Of a stretch of DNA of 64,000 nucleotides, positions 25,501 to 37,500 are shown in pieces. This DNA comes from Anodontia alba (taxonomy: Eukaryota; Mollusca; Bivalvia; Lucinida; Lucinidae). A program made the translations under genes and the position numbers. The notes under the pieces are model-generated. The model made no database searches, was not told where the DNA came from, and worked only from the letters and a program-made list of their open reading frames with translations. How positions within the stretch are numbered: position 1 is the stretch's first letter; each line of letters opens with the position of its first letter. The stretch covers positions 13,646,295 through 13,710,294 of the forward strand of contig OZ024830.1 of NCBI GenBank assembly GCA_964016985.1, written 5' to 3'.

Positions 25501-28500
25501 TTGTAAGAGAAATGGATACACCTCCAGGAGAAATATATTCTGATATGTCTTCCTTCATGCTAAAGGAAAAAAAGAAAATTCTTTCCTTTAAGAGTAGGAT
25601 CCATTTTTGAAAGGTTTCAAGAACTAAGGATGCAACTTCTTGTCTGCCTAGGTTCTTGTTGGGCCGTACCATGTGAAACATGTCTTCTGGCATATGTGGA
25701 CAGCAATGACCCAGATAAACATGTGCCCCGCACAGTCTGATCAGGGTCTTCACTGTTCTCTAACAGAATCATTGGCAGCATGATCTTCCAAGTGAATCAA
25801 TTTACCCTAATATGAAAATATTGGTTCCTACAATACAATACCTGTGTAACATGAAGAGTGGCCGGAGCTGACACCACATGTGGTATATTTGTTGTCATAG
25901 ACTGTGGTGCTTGTGACTGCACTCCCTGAGCTCCTTGAGCAATAGACACAGGTCCTTGTTGTGGACTAGGAAAACTTGCTGGAAGTCCTTGATGTATAGC
26001 TGGAGGACCCAGTGGTGGCAGCCCCTGCTGTGTAATTGGTGGGCCCTGTGTTGGCAGTCCTTGCTGTGCAGTTGGTGGGCCCTGTGTTGATGACCCCTGC
26101 TGTGTAGTTGGTGGGCCCTGCATTGGCAGCTCCTGCTGTGCAATTGGTGGGACCTGTGCTGGCAGCCCTTGCTGTGCAACTGGTGGGACCTGTGCTGGCA
26201 GCCCTTGCTGTGCAACTGGTGGGACCTGTGCTGGCAGCCCTTGCTGTGCAATTTGTGATCCCTGTGCAACTCCTGCAAAAGCAACTGGAGGTCCCTGTGA
26301 AACTATCTGTTGCTGTCCTTGCTCAAAAATCTGGAGACCCTGTGGAACTCCTTGTGGTGGAATCTGTGGTCCCTGTGGAAGATGTTGTGGTGGGCCTTGT
26401 TGTTGCAGTCTTGGAACAGGAGGATGTGGGCAACGACTTAGAATGTCAACACTCACAATCTGGTAATTATTCTGAAAAAAAAAATGACATTCTGCATGTA
26501 ACATGGTGAAGATAGCTACAAAAAGAGTTAATCTGAAAAAAGCAGACGTCTTAAAACATAGAAGAATCCCTTTCTGATATTTTGGGGTGAAAGGACCAAA
26601 ACAAACCTTTCACAGAATATATATTGAACAGCAGGTAACAGTTGGTCTACTTTTTTTACCTTAAATAATTCAGACACCTTAACTCCATTTCACACTTGTC
26701 CTAAAATTTGAAAATCCATTCTACTACATGCTGATGTATCTAAAAGATGGATGAGTGGCAAACAGTGCAGACCCTGATCATTTGCAGCATTCTACAATAT
26801 CCGATCTGGGTCTACATTGTTTGCTCAGGTTTGTTTGTCTGAATTATTAGGGTGAATTACAAGTAAGTTACAATTTGCAATTATTCATGGTCAGTTCTTA
26901 TTTTCATGGCCCTTTAAATAATATTCAATTACAGTCAAACTTCAATGGCTCAAAATCTTTGGGACCATGGAAATTTGTTCGAGATATGGATAGTTTGAGC
27001 CAATGAGGGTTAATCATGGCACCAGGTCAAGATGCAAATGGCCATGATTTAGGGAAATCTTTTTGATCTTCTACACAATAATGGTATGTTGAGTGTACTC
27101 ATTAAAATTGCATTGATGAGGCAATTCTAATGAGTACACACAACATACAGTTTCATGATAAGATAAGGAAATTTCCCTAAATATTTGTTTTCTTGAGCTA
27201 TCTGAAGAATTTACAGTCATAGGGACTAAAAAACTAATTTGAATTAGCCATGGTAAACAAGCCATCTGTGTTCGAGCTATTGAGGTTCAACTGAAATTTG
27301 CATTACACATTCATTACCATACCATGAACATTTACATGCGCGGTCTACATTTACAGGTGCACATCACAACTAATGCTGGCTAATCAGAGCTGAAAAGATA
27401 ATTGATTATTAGTCCTGCCATTGTGATCGATAATCGATTAGTAATCACTGAAGATTTGGTAATAATTTTACCTGTCTGAGCATGACTCTTACCATATGTT
27501 ATACTTTATTGTATGTATTCAGTCAGACAGGCCTGAGCAGACAGTGTAGACCCAGATAAGAGGTCGCAAGCATGGCGTGTCATCAGGGTCTACACTGTTT
27601 GCCACTCATCCAGCTATTTTAGACACAATAGTGGGTAGTAAATTGTACTTGTTCAAATTTTAGATAAAGTATGGTAAGGAGCTGAGATGTCTGAATACTA
27701 AGGGTTAAGTAACAGACACAGAAATCAAATGATTGATTATTAGCAAATCTGTAATGATAATCATTTTTATGGAATTTATCAATCAATTAATCGATTATTT
27801 GATTAATTGTACCAGCCTTAATCACAACCAACTTAAGAAAAGAAAAAAATTGTTGACTGGCTCTTTAGGCAGTTTGTAAAATCTCATTAATAAAAAGAAT
27901 TCATATTCGCAGTATTTGTAAAGTACCTGTGTCTACACTTATAATTTCAGTGTAAGGATTAAGAAAAACTGTGATCCGAAGTTTAAAAAGACAATGTTTT
28001 TACTATGCCAAAGATTATGCAGTTTACCATTCTGTCAAACGTCAACATTACATTAAACAGAAGTTCATAATGCCACAGATAAATTAAGTTACCTGAGCCA
28101 GTGCAATGAGAGCTAACATCTGGTATAATTCTGCTTTAATTAACTGTCCAGGGGTCACTTTATTACACAGCGACCATATATGACCCATCAACTCCTTCGG
28201 TAAACCACTCAACATTAATATAGGGTACAGTCTTTCGGTAAATATCCTCCCATCTCTGAAATACACATTATTAAATTAACCCTTTCACTCCTGAGTTTCT
28301 AAAGTGGACTCTTTCCATCATTGGATTTGATCACAAACGTTAACATAAACAGGGATGTCAGTCAAAAATATGAAAAAGAATAGCAAACAATTTAGATCCT
28401 GATGAGATGGCTCATTATGAGCTGTCTCATCTGGATCTACACTGTTTGCATAAGTATCTGCTTTGATCTACAAGGCTGAAAGAGTTAACCAGTTAAATGG

Positions 28501-31500
28501 TGGCTATTTAATCTATATTGTGCTGCATTTTAATATATAAGCCTACACATAGCTGTTCACAACATTATTAGTTTAATGCTTAACATACTGGATGATAACA
28601 TTTTGAAATATTTTTCTTATTTTTTCCAGAAAATAAGATTAGACATGTCATGCAAATTGTCTCCTCAGGAGACAATTTGCATGACATGTCTGATCTTATT
28701 TTCTGGAAAAAAGTACTTGAAACATCAAACCTTACTTTCTTGTAAAAATGAGAAAATATTACCAATTTATCTTCTGCTGAATTTGCGCAATTTGAGAAAA
28801 TGTGCCTTCAGGCATATGCACTGCAGACTCAGATCAACCTACACATCCTTGCACTTTGATCAGCCTTCACTGTCTACCTATGAAGTCCTGGATTCTTGGC
28901 TACCCAAAGAAGACCTGGCAAAGACTCCATAATCAGACAGCAGAAAAGTGCAAGCTAATCAAAGTCTTCAGTGGGTACACTTAAAATTTTCTCATGTTGT
29001 GGGTCATTCACCAAATTTATCTAGAACTTACATTTGAGCCAGCGTATGACAAAACGTACAATAAGACCTGTGTCTTATTGACTCAAAGACTCAGATTAGT
29101 ATTTACATTCACCCTGTAAGGCAATGATTCTCATTTATTCCTCTTTGGATAGCCCAGAGGTTGTAGAAGGCACATGCAATCAGTGAAGACTCTGACCAGA
29201 CTGCGGAGTCTTCACTGGTCTCGCAAGTCTTATTGTAGGTTTTGCCATGTACTGGCTCATTTAATAGAAAGTAACAAAAACCAATTTCTGATACACTTGG
29301 AAGCAACTGATCATCATTTTTGTGTTCTCATTTTTATCTATCTCTGACAGCTTATATGTATACATGAAGTATAAGGCACTTTTTCAATCAGACTATTGAT
29401 TTTCTTATTTCTCCATGAAAATATATGTTGTGGGTACTTGTTAGAAGCAGTTTTAAGCTAACAAGGTGGTTCTAACGAGAACGCATGACATATGTTTTGT
29501 GTAGAGGTAAGAAAATATCTACTTGAATACCCGTCTTACCAACTGTCCTTTCAACATCACTCTGAAAGACATTTTTTGCTTGGTGTTTTATTTTAAATGA
29601 AACTGTTTTGTTCTGATAGATTATATCTTATCAGAAACCATTTGTCTTTTCTATTTCTGTGTTTTGTTCTCAAATATTTACCCTAACATTAAATATACTG
29701 CCAAAAATTGGTCTGACCTATGCAATTTCTATAGTAAAGTGACATTTCTGTCATTAAACATTAATGACATTAACATTAAATATACTGCCAAAAATTGGTC
29801 TGACCTATGCGATTTCTATAGTAAAGTGACATTTCTGTCATTAAACATTAATGACATTAACATTAAATATACTGCCAAAAATTGGTCTGACCTATGCAAT
29901 TTCTCTATAGTAAAGTGACATTTTTGAATTTTTGTCTAAGATAATAGTTTTTACTTTTCTTTGCTGAATCTTAATTATTGATGTTTCACATCAACATTGA
30001 GAAATATCAGAAAATTTGAAAGCGGAACTTGTTGAAAATCTGCCTCCAAGTTACCTACCCTACACATTTCTGCACAATTTGCATTCATCTTTGCTATGGG
30101 GAAAAGTGATAATATTTTATTGTTTTTAAAAACCAATGACTAGAATAAAACTGTTTGCGCATAGGTAGTTACGACAAATGGTTTTGCATTAAATCATGAC
30201 AAAAGTTTGCAAATTTACTTCTTCTGTGTAAAGCACCAAGCCAAAAAACGACTTTCTGAAAGATGTCAAAAGCACAGTAGAGCTATGTATATGTATTATA
30301 AAGTAGTTTGTCTTTCAACTACAATTCCATCTTAGGTTAACCCTGGCCTTGCTGAACCTGGATAGTCCTGCCTTTGTAAATGAAGTAGATCCAGATCAGT
30401 TGGCTTCTGAACTGGTCTGGAACTGCACTGTTTGTCATTTAATATGTGAATTTGTATCAACAATCTAGATCAAGAGTTCTAACTGGCTTAAAATTAGAAG
30501 TGGATGTGGCATCTTAATTTATTCAGCAGGGCAAGGGTTAACACTTACACAAGAGAAGCTTCCAGCACATGTTTGTAGATCTCCGGCAGCAGGGTCTCAT
30601 CGCTTAGCCACGGCGGAGGCTTGGGAGGATGTTTTGAGGTAGGACTGGTATGTTTGGGCACTGGCTTTTTTGGCATTGTCTGTACATCTTTTACAGCTGA
30701 AAAAAATAATTATCATATAATGCTTAGCTTGCTGGGTAAAAAATTCAGCAGACAACATTTCAAAAAAAAAAATAATATTAATATTTCGAGAAAATAGGCT
30801 TTGAAAGTAATTGGCCCCTATTTTCTGAAAGAAAAGTATTTCCAATTGCCAATTTGCTAAATTTTTTAACTAGAAAAAGTGTCCATAAGACACGGATGCC
30901 CCCGCCAAATGCCATTCAGAAAAAGGGTTTATATGTAATTGTGGATGTGGATGTTGCCCCTGTACCTGCACGTTAATCAAAAATCCGATTATGATATATG
31001 ATGATTATATGTAACAGATATACCATGAAGTTATTATTAAGGCCCGGACACAGTTTACTATATGGAACTAAGTCAAGGGAAGATAATTCAAAAACAAAAA
31101 ATGCAAGAGTTGTCTTCCTTGTTCATGACACATCGTCTCAATGTGATGCATGCACCTGTAAAGTTTCATGAATATATTCCATATGGTTTAGGAGTTATGG
31201 CCCGGACACGGTTAACTATATGGAACTAAGTCAAGGGGAAATAATTCAAAAACAAAAAATGCAAGAGTTGTCTTCCTTGTTCATGACACATCGTCTCAAT
31301 GTGATGCATGCACCCATAAAGTTTCATGAATATATTCCATATGGTTTAGGAGTTATGGCCCGGACACGGTTTACTATATGGAACTAAGTCAAGGGGAAAT
31401 AATTCAAAAACCAAAAATGCAAGAGTTTTCTTCCTTGCTCATGACACATCTTCTCAGTGTGATGCATGCACTGGTAAAGTTTCATGAATATATTTCATAT

Positions 31501-34500
31501 GGTTTAGGAGTTACGGCCCGGACACAGTTAACTGTATGGAACTAAGTCAAGCGGAAATAATTAAAAAACCAAAAATGCAAGAGTTGTCTTCCTTGTTCAT
31601 GACACATCGTCTCAGTGTGATGCAGGCACTGGTAAAGTTTCATGAATATATTTCATACGGTTTAGGAGTTATGGCCCGGACACAGTTAACTATATGGAAC
31701 TAAGTCAAGCGGAAATAATTCAAAAACCAAAAATGCAAGAGTTGTCTTCCTTGTTCATGACACATCGTCTTAGTGTGATGCAGGCACTGGTAAAGTTTCA
31801 TGAATATATTTCATACGGTTTAGGAGTTATGGCCCGGACACAGTTAACTATATGGAACTAAGTCAAGCGGAAATAATTCAAAAACCAAAAATGCAAGAGT
31901 TGTCTTCCTTGTTCATGACACATCGTCTCAGTGTGATGCAGGCACTGGTAAAGTTTCATGAATATATTTCATATGGTTCAGGAGTTATGGCCCGGACACA
32001 GTTAACTATATGGAACTAAGTCAAGCGGAAATAATTCAAAAACCAAAAATGCAGGAGTTGTCTTCCTTGTTCATGACACATCGTCTCAGTGTGATGCAGG
32101 CACTGGTAAAGTTTCATGAATATATTTCATACGGTTTAGGAGTTATGGCCCGGACACAGTTAACTATATGGAACTAAGTCAAGCGGAAATAATTCAAAAA
32201 CCAAAAATGCAAGAGCTGTCTTCCTTGTTCATGACACATCGTCTCTATGTGATGTATGCACCTGTGAAGTTTCATGAATATATTCCATAAGGTTTGGGAG
32301 TTATGGCCCGGACACAAAGTGGGATGTACGGACGGACGGACGGACAGGCGGACGGACGGACAGACAGACGTACGGGACGGACACGGGTAATACTTAATGC
32401 CCATCCGCTAATCTTCGAATAGGCGGGGGCATAGCTAGCATGCTATGTTATTTTTACTGAATTAAAAATCATTGGTGGTCTTCAGCACATGCATGCATAT
32501 GTAGTCAGACTTGCGTATCCATTCTTTACATATAACACTTTGTAGATTGCTTTTTGATGTGTTGTTTTGGTAAATAATTGATCAGCAGCTCTAGTTACAA
32601 ACTCAACATTTCATCTAGCACTATACAGTTGACTCTCGCTATCTCGACCGTGCTTATCTCGAATAACCCCTTATTTCGAAGTGAAAATCTAGTCCCTGCC
32701 TAAACATGAAAATCTAACAACAGGTAAAAAATATTATGGCAAAAGAGGAGAAATTGCTCCTAAGGAGAAATTTCTCTGTTTTCCACAATATTATCTCTAA
32801 CTTCAGGAATCTAATTACATACAAATTTGTTAAATGTGGTTAATCGAATTATTTTTTCCTCAGTTCTGCAAATTTGCTATGTGGAGGTACGGATATCTCG
32901 AAGTATTTCAGAGAGTCCCTTGGAATTTGAGATAACGAGAGTCGACTGTAATTTTTTACTCTGACATTCTAGGCAGACACCAAAGTCCAATGGAACCAAG
33001 GTGAGATGAAAGCAGAGAGGAAAATTTAATGCCTTCCACTATATGCAGTCACCCTATCATCAGTTTTAGTTACTACAAAGACCCATGCAATTTACTTCAG
33101 CCTTAAGCAACACCTTCAATATTCTTACCTTCTTGTATAAAGAGGTCTGACAGCTCTTCAGTCTGGTTCCATTTCCTTGCATTCTGACTATCATGATGGA
33201 CTGGTACCTGTGTCTGGTGGTGGGTGGGATGAAGCTCTTTTAAGGCTGGCTTCTGGAACAGTTTAGCTTTCTGTGGAGCTTTGAGATCTGAACATTCAAA
33301 CATCATCTTTTCAAGATCTGTCAAAGAAAAACAAATAGAGGACCTCCATCAACTTCAGTTTCACAAAAAGGGATTGTCTGCAGTTTATAGTTAATAATTA
33401 CAAACACCAATTTCAAGGATCCAAATAAGAAAATATATATCATTTCTATTTTACATAAAACAAGAGGCTCACCAGCCATGGCTCCCGCACCTGAGTGAAA
33501 CAGCCACTAACATATGCAGATGTTATGCAACATTTTTCGACCTTTGTCATTTCAACTAATGAAAGGATTATCATTTCAGCAGTTCTTGGTATGACAGTCA
33601 ATGGAGCATGACAATTCAGTGCTCCAGCTAGGATTTGAGTGCAGAGTGGCACCGGGTAGGGCACATTTTTTGCGGTCATACAAGAATGAGGACACCATGT
33701 GTCATGTGATGTGCTTAGTATCAAAACATGTTACAAAATATAATCCCATTTCACAATAAACCTCAAAATTAGAGTTCACATAACACTGACCTTTAAACAT
33801 TGACAACATTTTTAATTTTGGTCCAATTTTCATGAAATTTTTACCAAAATGTAGGATTTTATGTCTGGAATTGAAATAAAACAGAAGGCAGCAGGAAATG
33901 GCAAGAGGGGCAGCCAGCCCCTCCATATAGGTCTAGCTGGAGCAATGCAATTTGAACACACTCTCAATCCTGTTTCATCAACATGAAATTTGGTGGAAAT
34001 TTGCCAAATCTTTTCTGTAGAGTTGTTTAACAATATCAAGATTTTATATGTGTATACAGCATAGGAGAAGAGGAAGATAACCCTCACAGAATGAAATTTT
34101 GATTGTAACTTAAAGTTTTTGCTGCTTCAATCATATATTGTAAGTTTTAGACACCTCCACTATTTTTGTCTGTGTGTGTGTTCATTGCTCTCAATGGTCA
34201 TTTTATAATCTATTGATCTTCCCAAGAATGCAGGGGCTTGCCAGGCTCTCATCATCATTGAATAAGTAAAGACATGATGGAAAAAGAAGTATTTAAATTG
34301 CACTGTACCACTACCAGGTATGCTACACGTCCTATGTCCCTAGAGGGCATGAAGGCTAGACAAGACCAACAGGGTCTTCTTTCCCTGCTGGTGCTTCACC
34401 AATTACCTACTTCAAAATTTTGCCATGGCAACCAAACTGAATGGGCACTGGTCATAAAACAAATACACTGGTAGACAATCATCAACTGATCATTACTGCC

Positions 34501-37500
34501 AAATATGGTTCACATCATTTCATGTGTTATGGAGAAAATGCAATTTAACCAGTTTCCCATTTTAATCTATGGGACCTTTCAGTTGTCATAGCAACAAAAC
34601 AAAAAGGCAGATCAACAAAATTTTTAAATCCCTCTATCTAAGCAAATTTCCTACTTAATAAGAGGCAAAACTGGTTCAGCGGCTTTAGAGGAGTTGTCTT
34701 TTTAAAGTGTTAATGGGTGGATGGACAGATGGACAAATAGATGAATGGACAAATGAATGATGGACAGAAAGTGATCACTATAGCTCATCCTGACCATAGC
34801 TCAGGTGAGCTAAAAATAAAAAAATACACACATGTGCATACTGAACACACAAAAGATCAACCTCAATTCTGAGGAGTACATATAGCATATGTTTTAGAGT
34901 AGAAGTACTGAAAGTTATCCTTAATTATCAGCAAAATGATTACAGCAAATTATCATGTGGTCATTATTTTTCTATCCTGAAGGGGAAAAGGGTCTGTCAA
35001 AAGCATTTAAATCATACATATCTTTAATTTCAAAAATACATTAAACTGAAATGCAAAACACATCAGTAAAGCATTTACAGAGGTTTTAAATGATAATGAA
35101 ACGAATATACAGGTACACCTTTTAAAGAAATGTCTAGTTTTGTTTTCTCAACTATTTATGCTTATTTTACACACCTTTGACCTCTCTTAACACTTTATAC
35201 AGCTGTAAAGATAAAAGTGTCCCAAAATCTTGTGATCATAAGGGCAGTGGGAGTTATGGCCCACCATCTTAGGTACAGCACATGAAAAATGAGACCCAAT
35301 TTTTGCTGCCTTAAACTTCCCCCCTAAACTGCCAAATCACTACTGGGTGAACAGAGAGAGTTTTTCAGTTGTATCTAAAACATGCTCATTTGTGTTGAGA
35401 TTTACAGCCCAGTCAACCCACTGGCATCATGTTGAGCATTATCAGTTTACCTAACCACACTTTTACTGGGCAGGCTTAGTCTTTTAAGAGATTAACCAGT
35501 ATTGTGCACATTCTTTTGCCAGAAACTGACAACTGCCCTTTTTGAATCTGTGGAAGGGAGAGAATGACCATAGAAAATATTTCATGATCACTCTATCACA
35601 TGATCAATCTCCACAAAAGAAGATTTTTGTCTTCCAGCAGCGGTCGATCTAGCAATTTCCTGATCACCAGTCGGACGCACGTCCAACTGAGCCACCGATG
35701 CTGGCCTAAAACATGCTCAACCATCAACACCAGTCAAATGCTTTAACCACTTGGCTACGGTCAAAATTTACAAAATATAGCAAATAGTGAGCAAAGCTCA
35801 CATACCCCTGGCCATAGCTATCAGATGTATGTTGAACTATAATTTTGTAGATGCAACCATTGTCAGACTCTGGCTCTAATAGCAGGTGAGGAATCTGTGA
35901 CAAATTTTAATAAGAAAGAAAGAAAAATGGACAAATAAAGAGAATGACAAGCATGAGGATGCTGAATCTCTTTTACAAAATACAACTGGGCACACCCAAT
36001 GTTTGTACCTAATTTCAAAATCCTAGGTGAAGCAGTTGCTGAGAAACCTGTGACGAAAAATTTTATTTGGAGAAAGAAAAATGGACAAAGGGAATGATAA
36101 AAATGAGGATGCTGAATGTCTCTTATACAATACAAGTAGTTATACCCAATGTTTGTACCAAATTTCAAAACCCTAGGCGCAGTAGTTCCTGTGTAATCTT
36201 TGACAGTAATTTTCCTTAGCATTACATTGGATGAGAGATGGAAAAAAGGAAAAAGATAAAAAGAAGGCAAAAGGAATTTTAGCATCATGGTTTTCTTTTA
36301 CACAATATACTTCAATCCTCGTAAATGTACACAAAATTTGAAGAATCTGGCTGTTTTAGGAGCTGAAATATCTGTGAAGAAAAAGTCAGATGGGAGAAAA
36401 AGAAAAATGGATAAATAAAGGATATGATAAGCATGAGGATACTGATTCTCTCTTACATGTACATGATACAAGTCATACCCAATGTTTATATGAAATTTCA
36501 AAATCCTAGGTGAAGTAGCTCTTTGAGATATCTTTGACAAAATATTTTATTGGAGAAATAGAAAAATGGACAAATAAAAGGAATGATAAATATGAGGATG
36601 CTGATTCTTTCTTCACCATACAAGCGGCCATACCCAAAGTTTGAACCAAATTTCGAAATCATAGGTGCAATAGTTCCTAAGAAATCTTTGACACAAACTT
36701 CCCTATGTATTACATTGGAGTGAGACATGAAAAAAGGTAAAAAAGAAGTCAAAAGAAATTTCAGCATTGTGGTTTTCTTTTACACAAATTATTTCAACCG
36801 TCTGTAGGTGTATACAAAATTTGAAGAGTCTGGCTCTCTTAGGAGCTGAGAAATCTGACGAAAAATTTTATTGGAGAAAATGCAAAAAAAAAAGACAAAT
36901 AAAAGGAACAAAAAGCATGAGGATGCTGATTCTCTCTTACACAATACAAGAAGTGGTACCCAATGTTTATACCAAATTTCAAAATCCTAGGTAAAGTAGT
37001 TCCTGAGAAATCTTTGACAAAAAATTTTTTGGGAAAAAAAAGAAATATGGACAAATAATGGGAATGATAAGCATGAGGATGCTGATTCTGTCTTACACAG
37101 TACAACAAGTCATACCCAATGTTTGTACCAAATTTTAAAATCCTAGGTGCAATTGTTCCGGAGAAATCCTGGATGAAAAAAAAAGTTTACACACAGACAG
37201 ACACACACAAAGACAAACATTGTTACAGAAAAGAGGAAAAATATATACCCCTCATACTTCCTATGCAGGGGGTATTATGAACACTATCACAAAATGCAAG
37301 TGTGTAAATAATTGATACTGTTAACTGAAATACGTATGAAAGAAACAGCAGGCAAGGACAACAATTTTTACTATCTATATCTTAAGGGCTTTTTTTTTTT
37401 TTTTTATTATTTGATTTTTTTGAAGACAATGAAATGAATATACAGGTACACCTTTTAAAGAAATGTCTAGTTTTGTTTCCTCAACTATTTATGCTTATTT

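Noticed and set aside
25895..26509. Long open frames on both strands over the Pro/Gln exon (His/Ser-rich and Val/Ala-rich readings)
   Set aside because: They are frame shadows of the 36-bp repeat; only the frame with splice sites and synergin context is kept.
29664..29918. 84-codon ORF with a 29-residue repeat
   Set aside because: The 87-bp tandem repeat is divisible by three and stays open by chance.
30597..30845. 82-codon minus-strand ORF over the EH exon
   Set aside because: It is in another frame than the splice-consistent one and runs through the acceptor into a foldback.
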